From contig NZ_JADEYP010000006.1 of assembly GCF_020295405.1 (NCBI RefSeq), forward strand, positions 1 to 64,000: a stretch of DNA of 64,000 bases. The letters run 5' to 3'. Below the pieces are notes generated by a model. The model was not told the DNA's origin and searched no databases. It saw only the letters and a list, made by a program, of their open reading frames with translations. The position numbers and the translations under genes are program-made. Every line of letters begins with the position of its first letter. The stretch's first letter is position 1. The DNA comes from Sphingobacterium bovistauri (GTDB taxonomy: Bacteria > Bacteroidota > Bacteroidia > Sphingobacteriales > Sphingobacteriaceae). This document shows, one piece after another, positions 35,183 through 44,566 of the stretch.

Positions 35183-35253
35183 GGTCGGATGGCCGAGTGG
35201 CTAGGCAGAGGTCTGCAAAACCTCCTACAGCGGTTCGAATCCGCTTCCGACCT
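35183..35253 (+). tRNA. tRNA-Cys (GCA)
   Basis: A cloverleaf with acceptor GGTCGGA / TCCGACC, discriminator T, anticodon stem GAGGT / ACCTC with loop CTGCAAA (anticodon GCA), and T-arm GCGGTTCGAATCCGC. CCA is not encoded. The transcript probably continues into the small gene 33 nt downstream. Confidence 0.95.
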
Positions 35254-35286
35254 CGTTTAAAACGTAAAATAAAAATATTAAATACA

Positions 35287-35466
35287 ATGGGAGTTACACG
35301 TTTAAAAAGAAAAGATAGAAGAAACAAAACTGTTTCACGTGTTGAAGTTCAGTTTTTGAAATTAGGTCGTAACATTGAACAAGGTTCTCGTTCACAAATG
35401 CCTAAAAAAAGTCAAATCGTTAAAAACGATGAAATTTTAAACAAATTAGCTGTTGACGCTAAATAA
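35287..35466 (+). CDS. Small basic conserved-type protein
   Basis: 59 residues from the ATG at 35287; an upstream extension would run through the tRNA and is rejected. Strongly basic: MGVTRLKRKDRRNKT at the N-terminus, then VEVQFLKLGRNIEQGSRSQ and a short acidic tail. It resembles in size and charge small nucleoid- or ribosome-associated proteins, but I do not recognise a named family. It has its own downstream terminator and probably shares the tRNA-Cys promoter. Coding status rests on the clean reading frame and position. Confidence 0.7.
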   Translation: MGVTRLKRKDRRNKTVSRVEVQFLKLGRNIEQGSRSQMPKKSQIVKNDEILNKLAVDAK

Positions 35467-35490
35467 TTTAAAATTCATTTCTAAGATATA

Positions 35491-35525
35491 AAAAAGGTTT
35501 ACATTCATTTGTAAACCTTTTTTAT
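35491..35525 (+). terminator. Terminator after the small basic protein
   Basis: A 10-bp perfect stem (AAAGGTTTAC / GTAAACCTTT), 8-nt loop, T-run. Confidence 0.88.
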
Positions 35526-35550
35526 TTATTCATAAATCTAAAAAGTGTAA

Positions 35551-35592
35551 TACTACAAAAGCCTGCACTAAAGAGCGCAGGCTTTTGTAGTA
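35551..35592 (-). terminator. Terminator of pgk
   Basis: A 16-bp perfect stem (TACTACAAAAGCCTGC / GCAGGCTTTTGTAGTA) with a 10-nt loop, 21 bp after the pgk stop. Confidence 0.85.
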
Positions 35593-35613
35593 TAGTATAG
35601 CTAACTAAAATTA

Positions 35614-36804
35614 TTACTCTTGAATAGCCGCGATACCTGGCAATACTTTACCTTCCATATATTCTAATAAGGCACCACCACCAGTACTTACATAACTTAC
35701 GTGTTCTGTCATATCGAATTTAGCAACAGCTGCAGCTGAATCACCTCCTCCAATTAATGAAAATGCACCTTGCTCCGTTGCTAACACGACAGCATCTGCA
35801 ACGGTTTTGGTACCTTTAGCAAAGGTATCAAACTCAAACACTCCCATTGGACCATTCCATAATAATGTTTTAGAAGCAGAGATAACCTCAGCAAAATGTT
35901 TTGCAGAGTCGGCACCAATATCTAATCCTTCTAATCCAGCTGGAATTTGATCGTTAGGACCATTATACACATTAGCATCGTTAGAAAATGCGTCAGCTAT
36001 TTGCGCATCTGTAGGTAATACTAGATTTACGCCTTTTTCTTCTGCTTTTTTTACTAATTCATTTGCCAAATCTAATTTATCATTTTCACACAATGAGTTA
36101 CCAATTTCTCCACCACGTGCCTTTACAAAGGTATAAGCCATACCTCCACCGATGATCAAATTATCTACTTTATCTAATAATGCTTCGATTAACTGAATTT
36201 TATCCGAAACTTTTGCACCTCCCATGATAGCTGTAAAAGGACGTTCTGGATTATTCAATACTTTCTCAGCATTTTTTAATTCAGCTTCTATTAAATATCC
36301 GAAGTATTTAGCATCACCGAAAAATTGTGCTACCACTGCTGTAGAAGCGTGTGCACGATGTGCAGTTCCAAATGCATCATTCACATACACATCACCTAAT
36401 TTTGATAATTTCTCTGCAAAGTCTTTATCACCTTTTTCTTCTTCTTTATAAAAACGCAAGTTTTCTAATAATAAAACTTCACCTGCCTTAAGATTAGCGG
36501 CCTTTTCTGTTGCCTCTTCACCTATACAATCATTAGCAAATTGAACATCAACACCTAATACTTGGGATAAATGTGAGACGATATGGCGTAAAGAATACTT
36601 ATCTGTAGGTCCTTCCTTTGGTCTACCAAGATGAGACATTAAAATAACAGAACCGCCGTCATTCAAAATCTTTTTGATTGTAGGTGTTGCTCCTTGAATA
36701 CGGTTATCATCTGTGATGTTAAAGTCTGCATCTAATGGCACATTAAAATCTACACGTATTAATGCTTTTTTACCCGAAAAATTAAAGTTGTCAATTGTTT
36801 TCAT
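35614..36804 (-). CDS. pgk: Phosphoglycerate kinase
   Basis: 396 residues. It catalyses the reversible ATP-forming step from 1,3-bisphosphoglycerate to 3-phosphoglycerate in glycolysis. The N-terminal domain has [12 protein letters not shown] and [10 protein letters not shown], and the basic-patch motif [12 protein letters not shown]. The C-terminal nucleotide-binding domain has [22 protein letters not shown] and a final [14 protein letters not shown]. It is a monocistronic gene between two strong terminators. No consensus promoter was identified in the 100 bp upstream. Confidence 0.97.
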   Translation of the reverse strand: MKTIDNFNFSGKKALIRVDFNVPLDADFNITDDNRIQGATPTIKKILNDGGSVILMSHLGRPKEGPTDKYSLRHIVSHLSQVLGVDVQFANDCIGEEATEKAANLKAGEVLLLENLRFYKEEEKGDKDFAEKLSKLGDVYVNDAFGTAHRAHASTAVVAQFFGDAKYFGYLIEAELKNAEKVLNNPERPFTAIMGGAKVSDKIQLIEALLDKVDNLIIGGGMAYTFVKARGGEIGNSLCENDKLDLANELVKKAEEKGVNLVLPTDAQIADAFSNDANVYNGPNDQIPAGLEGLDIGADSAKHFAEVISASKTLLWNGPMGVFEFDTFAKGTKTVADAVVLATEQGAFSLIGGGDSAAAVAKFDMTEHVSYVSTGGGALLEYMEGKVLPGIAAIQE

Positions 36805-36905
36805 ATTTCTTTTGCAAAATCTAAGAGTATTGTGGAACTATTGTTTAACAATAAATCGCTCTTATATTATATTTTTAGTTAAGTTGATTACAGCTGTAAA
36901 TATAA

Positions 36906-36941
36906 AAAAAGCAAAGAAAAAAAAACCTTTCTTTGCTTTTT
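36906..36941 (-). terminator. Terminator of sppA
   Basis: A 14-bp stem (AAAAAGCAAAGAAA / TTTCTTTGCTTTTT) with a poly-U tract in the minus-strand RNA, 5 bp past the sppA stop. Confidence 0.85.
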
Positions 36942-36945
36942 GTCA

Positions 36946-38709
36946 TTAATAAATTTCTATGTCATTGGGAATACGGGCTTGAATACCTGTATTCTTCATG
37001 AGTTTTTGCAACTCAAGGATATATTTTTGATACTCTCCTAATTCCTCTTCAAACATCCACATTTTTACTTTTTCTTTGGACGTTGATAAAATTGATGCAA
37101 AAGGATCCTCCTTAGCAGGATATTCTTTGGTATAAAATGAAGTTAATTTACCTTTAGTAGCTGCTGCATTGATTGCAGCATTCAAATTACCTATTTTATC
37201 TACCAAACCGATTTGCAACGCCTGATCTCCTGTCCAAACACGTCCTTGACCAATACTATCCACTTGTGCTATAGAAATATTACGTCCTTTAGCAACTCTA
37301 TCCATGAATGTTTGGTATGTATTATTAACTTCTACTTGAATAATAGCTTTTTCTTCTTCAGTCAGTGGCTTATCTGGTGTTGACATTAGACTTGCAAATT
37401 TTCCAGTCTTCACATCTTCAAATGTTACACCAATTTTGTTATTTAATAAACCTTTTAAATTCGGTATCAAACCAAATACACCAATAGATCCAGTCAATGT
37501 GGTCTTCTCTGCGAAAATAGAATCTGCTGCTGCAGCAATATAATATCCGCCAGAAGCAGCGTAATCACCCATTGATACAATAACAGGTTTTACCTTTTTG
37601 GTCAATGCTACTTCACGCCAAATGACATCTGAAGCTAAAGCTGAACCTCCGCCCGAATTAATACGTAGAACAACAGCTTTCACTTTGTCATCTTGACGAA
37701 GTTTGCGCAATTCTCTTGAAATTTTATCTCCACCGATTTCTCCGACACTCCCCTCACCGTCTACAATACTACCATACGCATAGAGTACCGCTATTTCATC
37801 CGAGCCTGTTTCTTCTGTAGTTTTACCCGCATATTTTGTTATCGAAACAATCGAAATATCATCCTTATCTGTAATATTTAATCTTTTCTTCATCTCTGCT
37901 ATTAATTCATCCTTATACATTTTAGCATCGATAAATTTATATTTCAAAGCAGCATCAGCATTACGAACAGCGTATGAGTCTGCATATTGATGTAAAGAAT
38001 CTTTTGATATCTTGCGTGCAGCAGCTAAATCATCCAAGAAAGCATCATAAATACTTGTTAAATATGAAGTCACCTGCTGTCTATTTGCTTCACTCATTGA
38101 ACTTAGAATGAAAGGTTCAACAGCTGACTTGTACGTCCCAACCTTGATAACCTGCATATCAACTCCCAACTTATCTAAAGCCCCCTTCATAAACATAGTA
38201 CTTGAGCTTAGCCCTCTAAAGTCTAATGATCCCTGAGGATTTAAATAAATTTTATCAGCTACAGAAGCTAAATAATAAGCCTTTTGTGAATAACCGTCAC
38301 TATAAGCAACAATGAATTTCTTTGAACTTTTAAAATCTTCTAATGCATCACGTATCGCTTTTAGTGAAGCAAAACCAGTCCCAACCGTAGTCGGATTCAT
38401 ATAGATTCCCTTAATATTATCATCTGTTTTAGCGGCTTCGATACGAGACAGAATATCATTCAATCCAATTTCTGAATCAGAAACACCCAACGGAAGATTT
38501 AAATCACTAAATGGATTTGATTCTGATTTTTCAGTGATATTGTAATCCATAGATAGGTATAAAACCGAATTAGCTGGCGCGGGCGCTTTCGAGTCTTGAG
38601 TAGAACTCGAAACCAGTACAGCAATAATAAAAATAAAACCAAAGAATAAAATAACCCCTGTTATGAGCACTCCAGTGATTGTCGCAAGCACTTGCTTAAA
38701 AAAATTCAT
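36946..38709 (-). CDS. sppA: Signal peptide peptidase SppA, 67K type
   Basis: 587 residues, with an N-terminal membrane anchor (about 10-34) and two tandem SppA domains as in the E. coli enzyme. It degrades cleaved signal peptides in the membrane. The catalytic lysine is K143 in the N-terminal domain (GYSQKAYYLASVAD) and the serine nucleophile is S386 in the C-terminal domain (GDYAASGGYYIAAAAD), followed by the GSIGVFG strand. Both catalytic residues are present. It is divergent from folK with 75 bp between. Confidence 0.94.
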   Translation of the reverse strand: MNFFKQVLATITGVLITGVILFFGFIFIIAVLVSSSTQDSKAPAPANSVLYLSMDYNITEKSESNPFSDLNLPLGVSDSEIGLNDILSRIEAAKTDDNIKGIYMNPTTVGTGFASLKAIRDALEDFKSSKKFIVAYSDGYSQKAYYLASVADKIYLNPQGSLDFRGLSSSTMFMKGALDKLGVDMQVIKVGTYKSAVEPFILSSMSEANRQQVTSYLTSIYDAFLDDLAAARKISKDSLHQYADSYAVRNADAALKYKFIDAKMYKDELIAEMKKRLNITDKDDISIVSITKYAGKTTEETGSDEIAVLYAYGSIVDGEGSVGEIGGDKISRELRKLRQDDKVKAVVLRINSGGGSALASDVIWREVALTKKVKPVIVSMGDYAASGGYYIAAAADSIFAEKTTLTGSIGVFGLIPNLKGLLNNKIGVTFEDVKTGKFASLMSTPDKPLTEEEKAIIQVEVNNTYQTFMDRVAKGRNISIAQVDSIGQGRVWTGDQALQIGLVDKIGNLNAAINAAATKGKLTSFYTKEYPAKEDPFASILSTSKEKVKMWMFEEELGEYQKYILELQKLMKNTGIQARIPNDIEIY

Positions 38710-38784
38710 ATTTCATTTAATTTAAGTAATAAATTTACTGCAATAAAATGTAAAACAAAGAAATAAAATTAGATATTGCCAAGG

Positions 38785-39267
38785 ATGAACGACATTTATA
38801 TATTATTGGGTGCAAATCTAGGAAATCCTAGGTTACAGTTACAAAAAGCTAAAGAGCTGTTAAGTGAGAAAATAGGTACTCTTCTTAAGGCTTCTTCACT
38901 TTACCAATCAGAGGCTTGGGGAGTAGAAGATCAACCTCTCTTTCTAAATCAGGTGCTATTGTTTCAGACAACCTATTCCCCACATCAAAGCTTAACCATT
39001 TGTCAAGAAATAGAAAATGAATTAGGACGTGTACGTAAAGAAAAATGGGGTGCTCGAATGATTGATATAGATATTTTATATTACAACGATGCCATAATAG
39101 AAAGCACAGCACTAACGATTCCTCATCCATATATTCAAGATCGCAAATTCACCTTACAGCCACTTTGTGAAATAGCAAACAACTACAAACATCCAAAATT
39201 AAATGTTAGCAATGAAGAATTATTACTAAATTGCATTGATAACTTGAATGTAGTAAAAACCTCGTAA
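38785..39267 (+). CDS. folK: 6-hydroxymethyl-7,8-dihydropterin pyrophosphokinase
   Basis: 160 residues from the ATG at 38785, which has AAGG just upstream; a TTG three codons earlier is less likely. It transfers pyrophosphate from ATP to hydroxymethyl-dihydropterin in folate synthesis. Motifs: ILLGANLGNP at the N-terminus, SLYQSEAWGVEDQPLFLNQV, the ELGRVRKEKWGARMIDIDIL signature (about 89-108) and LTIPHPYIQDRKFTLQPL. It is the first gene of a run folK-hpt. Confidence 0.95.
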   Translation: MNDIYILLGANLGNPRLQLQKAKELLSEKIGTLLKASSLYQSEAWGVEDQPLFLNQVLLFQTTYSPHQSLTICQEIENELGRVRKEKWGARMIDIDILYYNDAIIESTALTIPHPYIQDRKFTLQPLCEIANNYKHPKLNVSNEELLLNCIDNLNVVKTS

Positions 39268-39269
39268 TT

Positions 39270-39623
39270 ATGGTCTTTCAAATTATAGATTTGGATGCTA
39301 TTAATCAATCCATGATGGGTAATGATGAATTGATTAAACAGCTAATAGGCATGTATATAGTACAGTCTCCATTAGATTTTCAATCATTAGATGATGCTAT
39401 TCTTAGTGGAGATAATAATTTGATACGGGAGAAAGCCCACCATATCAAACCTACCATGCAGTATATCGGTGCACAAAACTTGATGGATGATTTTCAATCG
39501 TTGGAATCTTTAGCTAAAGGCAATGCGCCTAACGCTGAGATAATTTCAACTTTTGAAAAAATAAAACCAAAATTTCAAACCATGCTAGATGAACTAAAAC
39601 ATCTTGCAGAAAGGGAATTTTAA
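39270..39623 (+). CDS. Hpt (histidine phosphotransfer) domain protein
   Basis: 117 residues, a single four-helix Hpt domain. The phospho-accepting histidine is most likely H57 in EKAHHIKPTMQYIGA, matching the Hpt pattern H-x-(L/I)-K. It would relay phosphate between a hybrid kinase and a response regulator, but no kinase is encoded close by; the nearest regulator in the window is about 22 kb away. It starts 2 nt after folK, so the two are co-transcribed, an odd pairing with no evident functional link. Confidence 0.82.
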   Translation: MVFQIIDLDAINQSMMGNDELIKQLIGMYIVQSPLDFQSLDDAILSGDNNLIREKAHHIKPTMQYIGAQNLMDDFQSLESLAKGNAPNAEIISTFEKIKPKFQTMLDELKHLAEREF

Positions 39624-39739
39624 CAGTTTACAAATCAATTTACAGGAAACAGATAAGTGCCTTCAATTAGCAATTGATGACCTACTACGAATTAACGAAA
39701 CTTCTCCTATAATCAAGCTCTCTTATGCGATATTTTTAA

Positions 39740-39747
39740 TAAGTTTG
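39740..39747 (+). promoter_or_regulatory. ftsK promoter -7 element
   Basis: TAAGTTTG fits TAnnTTTG, 22 bp upstream of the ftsK start. The 116 bp between hpt and this element hold no other feature I can see. Confidence 0.55.
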
Positions 39748-39769
39748 TATTGCAAAAGAATACACGCAC

Positions 39770-42451
39770 ATGGCATATAAAGGCAATTCATTTAAAAATA
39801 ATACGCAAAATAAAGTTTCTAAAGAAACAAAAAGTACAGCAAAGACATCGAGTCCGAAGCGTGAGCCAATTTTAAAGCCATTTAATAGTATAGATTTTAG
39901 CGAAGGACAACGAAAAGCCCTTAAAATAGCAGGTCTCTTTTTAGTTATTTGTTCCTTTCTATTAGCTGTTGCTTTCACCTCCTATTTATTCACATGGAAA
40001 GAGGATCAAAGTTATATTTCAGCAACAAATGGATCTTGGGGAACACTATTCAATACAAATGAAGAATTAGCAGACGAAAGTATAGAAGCACCTGTCGTTG
40101 AAAACAAACTTGGTAAATTAGGTGCTTTGTTAGCAAATCAATTTATTTTTGAATGGTTTGGCGTAGCTTCATTCTTATTTGTTCTATTATCATTTGTCAT
40201 TGGTTACAAATTTTTATATCAAAAGTCCATTTTGCCAATATGGAAAACACTTTTATATTCTATAATTGGAATTATATTTTTATCCGTTACGCTTGGATTT
40301 ATTCAAGATTACATTGCGGATACACCGCATATATTAGAAGGTAAATTTGGTTACTGGATAAACCAGCTTCTCAACGCACAAATTGGAAAATACGGTGTAG
40401 GTGGAATAATAATTTTTGCCTATTTGACTGCCTTAATTTTGATTTATAATCTTGATCTCAAATTTGCATCTAACAAACTTTCAGCTTCCGTTGACGATGA
40501 CACAGAAGACCTTGATGTTGTTGAGGAAAAACCTTTAAACAAAACTAATACTGTAATTTCTCCTATAGAGAACGAAAAGAACGATTCGTCAGAAAATATT
40601 GATGGTGCTGTAATTGAGGTTTCAAATACGTTGCGAAATATCAAAACTGACATCCCAACCTCTACAGTAAATGATAGGTACTCTCATCTTCATGAAACTT
40701 TTGAAGAAGAGGAAAATCTAGATGAAGAAGAAACTTCAACTAGCATTGCTTTTGAAGCAAAAGATTCCGAAAAAGTAAATGAAAATAATAACTCTATAGA
40801 TTTATCCATTCATGCACAACTTCATATCGAAGAGACTGTAGAAGAAACAGTGGTTGACAACCTTGAACTTGCTGTTGAGGAAGTAAAAGAAGAAAAACAA
40901 ATCACAGCAAATGATCTGGTAGCACAGTTTGGTGAATATGACCCAAAATTGGATTTATCAGGCTATCAATATCCAACATTGGATTTGCTGAAAGAATACG
41001 GAACGGGTAAAATTACCATCAACCAACAAGAATTAGAAGCCAATAAAAACCGTATTGTCGACACATTACGTAACTACAATATCGAAATCGAGCATATCAA
41101 AGCAACTATTGGCCCAACTGTTACATTATACGAAATCATTCCAAAACCAGGGGTTCGTATCTCCAAAATCAAGAACTTGGAGGATGATATTGCATTAAGC
41201 TTAGCAGCACTTGGTATTCGTATTATAGCACCTATGCCTGGTAAAGGTACAATAGGTATTGAAGTACCGAATAGTTCACCTGAGATGGTATCTATGCGTT
41301 CAGTATTAGCTACAGAGAAATTTCAAAAAACAGATATGGATTTGCCTATTGCCTTAGGTAAAACCATTTCCAACGAAGTCTATATTGCTGATTTAGCCAA
41401 AATGCCACACTTATTGGTAGCTGGAGCTACTGGTCAGGGTAAATCTGTTGGAATAAATGCGATTCTAACCTCATTATTATACAAAAAACATCCAGCAGAA
41501 TTAAAATTTGTCTTAGTCGATCCAAAGAAAGTAGAATTATCATTATTTAAAAAAGTAGAAAGACATTTCTTAGCTAAATTACCCGGTGAAGAAGATGCAA
41601 TTATTACAGATACAAAGAAAGTAATCAATACGCTAAACTCGTTATGTATCGAAATGGATCAACGTTATGATCTATTAAAAAATGCACAGGTACGTAATCT
41701 AAAAGAGTACAACGTAAAATTTATCAATCGCAGATTAAACCCTGAGGAGGGTCATCGATTCTTACCATTTATTGTTCTTATTGTTGATGAGTTTGCAGAT
41801 TTGATGATGACCGCTGGAAAAGAAGTCGAAACACCAATTGCTCGTCTTGCACAATTGGCCCGTGCTGTAGGTATACACTTGGTGATAGCGACACAACGAC
41901 CTTCGGTGAATATCATTACAGGTACTATAAAAGCCAACTTCCCTGCACGTCTAGCTTTCCGTGTGTTATCCAAAATTGATTCACGCACAATTCTAGATAC
42001 AGGTGGTGCAGATCAATTAATTGGTCGTGGAGATATGCTACTTGCCTCAGGATCTGATTTAATACGTATTCAATGTGCTTTTGTGGATACGCCAGAGGTA
42101 GAAGGTATCTCAGATTTTATTGGTGGTCAACGAGGATACCCATCAGCATTTATGTTGCCTGAATATGTCGATGAATCAGGAGAGGGGTCAGGCTCAATGG
42201 ACTTTGATTTATCAGACAGAGATGCTTTATTCGAAGAAGCAGCTCGTCTTATTGTAATGCATCAACAAGGCTCTACGTCGTTAATTCAACGTAAATTGAA
42301 ATTAGGGTACAACAGAGCAGGAAGAATCATTGATCAATTGGAATCCGCAGGTATAGTTGGTCCATTTGAAGGAAGTAAAGCAAGAGAAGTTTTATATCCA
42401 GATGAGTATTCTTTAGAACAGTTTTTACAAACGTTAAGAAAGGAAAATTAA
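39770..42451 (+). CDS. ftsK: DNA translocase FtsK
   Basis: 893 residues. It is anchored at the division septum by membrane helices (about 51-72, 124-147, 159-177, 207-228) and pumps chromosomal DNA to resolve dimers. After an acidic linker (about 240-380) come the FtsK alpha/beta motor with Walker A GATGQGKS (552-559) and the Walker B region PFIVLIVDEFADLM. The C-terminal gamma winged helix (DRDALFEEAARLIV to ARVEVL-like end KAREVLYP) reads KOPS sites. lolA follows after 2 nt. Confidence 0.95.
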   Translation: MAYKGNSFKNNTQNKVSKETKSTAKTSSPKREPILKPFNSIDFSEGQRKALKIAGLFLVICSFLLAVAFTSYLFTWKEDQSYISATNGSWGTLFNTNEELADESIEAPVVENKLGKLGALLANQFIFEWFGVASFLFVLLSFVIGYKFLYQKSILPIWKTLLYSIIGIIFLSVTLGFIQDYIADTPHILEGKFGYWINQLLNAQIGKYGVGGIIIFAYLTALILIYNLDLKFASNKLSASVDDDTEDLDVVEEKPLNKTNTVISPIENEKNDSSENIDGAVIEVSNTLRNIKTDIPTSTVNDRYSHLHETFEEEENLDEEETSTSIAFEAKDSEKVNENNNSIDLSIHAQLHIEETVEETVVDNLELAVEEVKEEKQITANDLVAQFGEYDPKLDLSGYQYPTLDLLKEYGTGKITINQQELEANKNRIVDTLRNYNIEIEHIKATIGPTVTLYEIIPKPGVRISKIKNLEDDIALSLAALGIRIIAPMPGKGTIGIEVPNSSPEMVSMRSVLATEKFQKTDMDLPIALGKTISNEVYIADLAKMPHLLVAGATGQGKSVGINAILTSLLYKKHPAELKFVLVDPKKVELSLFKKVERHFLAKLPGEEDAIITDTKKVINTLNSLCIEMDQRYDLLKNAQVRNLKEYNVKFINRRLNPEEGHRFLPFIVLIVDEFADLMMTAGKEVETPIARLAQLARAVGIHLVIATQRPSVNIITGTIKANFPARLAFRVLSKIDSRTILDTGGADQLIGRGDMLLASGSDLIRIQCAFVDTPEVEGISDFIGGQRGYPSAFMLPEYVDESGEGSGSMDFDLSDRDALFEEAARLIVMHQQGSTSLIQRKLKLGYNRAGRIIDQLESAGIVGPFEGSKAREVLYPDEYSLEQFLQTLRKEN

Positions 42452-42453
42452 AA

Positions 42454-43107
42454 ATGAAGAAACTGTTATTCTCAATAGCATTCGTAGGTACTACTGTATT
42501 ATCTTTCGCACAAACAGATGCGGCAGCAAAGAAAATATTAAATGATGTATCAAAAAAATACAGCGCATATAAAACTATTCAATCTGATTTCAGTTTGAAC
42601 ATTCAGGATTCTGATAAGAAAACCCACAGCACAAAAGGTGTAATGTACTTTAATAAGCCAAAAAATCAGTACGCAATATCACTTACTGAACAAGAGGTTA
42701 TTTCTGATGGTAAATCGGTTTGGAATGTCTCAAAAGACATAAAAGAAGTTCAAATCTCTGAAAATGAAAACAATAGTAACACTATTGGTCCAAATAATTT
42801 ATTTAATTTTTATCAAAAAGGCTACAAGTATGTATTAATGCCTGATGAGAAAATAACAAGACAGGGGAATTCGGAAATGGCTAAAGTAATTGAGTTGTCG
42901 CCAGAAGACACCAAAACAAATTACTTCAAAATCAAACTCAGAATCAATAAAAACAATCACATTCAAGATGTGACTATTTTTGATAAATCGAGCAATAAGT
43001 ATACCTATACTATAAACACATTATTTTTAGGTAAACGTTTTGACTCAAAAATGTTTACATTCAACAAAGACAAATATAAGGGATTTGAAATTGTTGACTT
43101 AAGATAA
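42454..43107 (+). CDS. lolA: Outer membrane lipoprotein carrier protein LolA
   Basis: 217 residues. The signal peptide ends TVLSFAQ. LolA ferries lipoproteins across the periplasm from the LolCDE complex to the outer membrane. The family pattern is seen in SKKYSAYKTIQSDFSL, KGVMYFNKPKNQYAIS, ISDGKSVWNVSKDIKEVQ and the C-terminal IQDVTIFDKSSNKYTYTI. It is directly behind ftsK and shares its transcript, a pairing common in bacteria. Confidence 0.9.
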   Translation: MKKLLFSIAFVGTTVLSFAQTDAAAKKILNDVSKKYSAYKTIQSDFSLNIQDSDKKTHSTKGVMYFNKPKNQYAISLTEQEVISDGKSVWNVSKDIKEVQISENENNSNTIGPNNLFNFYQKGYKYVLMPDEKITRQGNSEMAKVIELSPEDTKTNYFKIKLRINKNNHIQDVTIFDKSSNKYTYTINTLFLGKRFDSKMFTFNKDKYKGFEIVDLR

Positions 43108-43111
43108 AAGA

Positions 43112-43139
43112 GAAGAGCTCACAAATTTGTGAGCTCTTC
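43112..43139. terminator. Terminator-like palindrome between lolA and the MFS gene
   Basis: A 14-bp perfect dyad (GAAGAGCTCACAAA / TTTGTGAGCTCTTC) with no spacer; T-runs are absent, so termination may be weak. Confidence 0.65.
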
Positions 43140-43162
43140 ATACTTCACACTTTATACAACTA

Positions 43163-44524
43163 TTATAATTCAACAACTTTCATTTTTGGCACCAATGCTT
43201 TCATAATAAACCAAGCTACAATGTAAGCAACAGCACATATACTAAACATAATGGTATAACCTGTTTGTATATTCCCTAAGGTATCATATTTATCAAAAAG
43301 GTAACCACCAAGTTTTGACATCACAACACCGCCAATACCTCCTGCCATGCCACCAATTCCAGTCACAGATGCTACAGTAGATTTTGGAAACATATCTGAA
43401 ACAGTAGTAAATATATTTGCTGACCATGCTTGGTGAGCTGAAGCTCCGATACCTATTAATATTACAGGAACCCAAAATGAAATATCACCAAATGGTTGTG
43501 CTAATAGTACCACTAACGGAAAAAGTGCTATAATCATCATTGCTTTCATACGTCCATCATAAGCATTATACCCCTTGTTAATATAGTACATCGGAAACCA
43601 ACCGCCACCTATACTACCTACCATTGTCATACTATACAATACTGCCAATGGCAACATGATTTCTGTTCCAGTCATAGCGTATTGATCCTTTAAGAAGGAT
43701 GGTAACCAAAAAAGGAAAAACCACCACACTCCATCTGTCATAAATTTCCCAATTACAAACGCCCAAGTTTGGTTGAAGCTAAGTAATTTATACCAAGGAA
43801 TATTATGTTTAATCTCATTACCAGATGCATCCTCTACAGGCAAAACAGAATCACTATTGATATATTCTAGCTCAGTAGCAGAAAGTCTTTTTTGTTTAGA
43901 TGGAACGTCATAAAATATAAACCAAAAGATTAACCAGATAAATCCTACAGCCCCTACTACCCAAAAAGCAGACTGCCATCCCCAAGTAACAGCCATCCAA
44001 GGCACAGTCAATGGCGCTAATATTGCACCAACATTTGATCCTGAATTAAAGATACCTGTAGCCAAAGCACGTTCCTTCTTAGGAAAGTATTCTGCTGTGG
44101 TTTTAATTGCAGCAGGGAAGTTACCAGATTCACCAAAGCCTAGCAATACACGAGACACCATAAATCCTACAACAGACACTGACAATCCTGTAATACCTAA
44201 TACACCTAGTATTGTTACCGAAAACTCACCAACTTGAAATGCATAGGCATGCAAAATAGCTGCCAATGACCAAATTACAATTGCCCAGGCAAAACCCTTT
44301 TTAGTACCTAGTTTATCAATAAATCTGCCTGCAAAAAGCATTGCGATTGCATACGAAAATTGAAATGCTGCAGTAATATTTGCATAATCTGATTTAGACC
44401 ATCCAAATTCCTCTTCTAAAGTAGGATGCAATAAACTTAGAACTTGTCTATCCAGATAATTGATTGTAGTAGCAAAAAATAGTAAGGCGCAAATTGTCCA
44501 CCTATACTTTCCTATATTCCCCAT
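43163..44524 (-). CDS. MFS hexuronate transporter (ExuT / anion:cation symporter type)
   Basis: 453 residues with about 12 membrane helices. The first loop carries INYLDRQVLSLLHPTL and FAGRFIDKLGTKKGF, typical of the anion:cation symporter family that includes ExuT; VLLGFGESGNFPAAIKTTAEYFPKKERA is the second family motif (helix 4-5 region). It probably imports glucuronate or galacturonate across the inner membrane. It lies 42 nt after uxuA on the same strand, in a locus that holds the next four enzymes of hexuronate breakdown. Confidence 0.87.
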   Translation of the reverse strand: MGNIGKYRWTICALLFFATTINYLDRQVLSLLHPTLEEEFGWSKSDYANITAAFQFSYAIAMLFAGRFIDKLGTKKGFAWAIVIWSLAAILHAYAFQVGEFSVTILGVLGITGLSVSVVGFMVSRVLLGFGESGNFPAAIKTTAEYFPKKERALATGIFNSGSNVGAILAPLTVPWMAVTWGWQSAFWVVGAVGFIWLIFWFIFYDVPSKQKRLSATELEYINSDSVLPVEDASGNEIKHNIPWYKLLSFNQTWAFVIGKFMTDGVWWFFLFWLPSFLKDQYAMTGTEIMLPLAVLYSMTMVGSIGGGWFPMYYINKGYNAYDGRMKAMMIIALFPLVVLLAQPFGDISFWVPVILIGIGASAHQAWSANIFTTVSDMFPKSTVASVTGIGGMAGGIGGVVMSKLGGYLFDKYDTLGNIQTGYTIMFSICAVAYIVAWFIMKALVPKMKVVEL

Positions 44525-44566
44525 AATTTTAAATTTAATTTTATCTTTTGTTTCTCAAAGTATTAT

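Noticed and set aside
35197-35286. Longer start for the 59-residue protein
   Set aside because: The added part is the translated tRNA-Cys.
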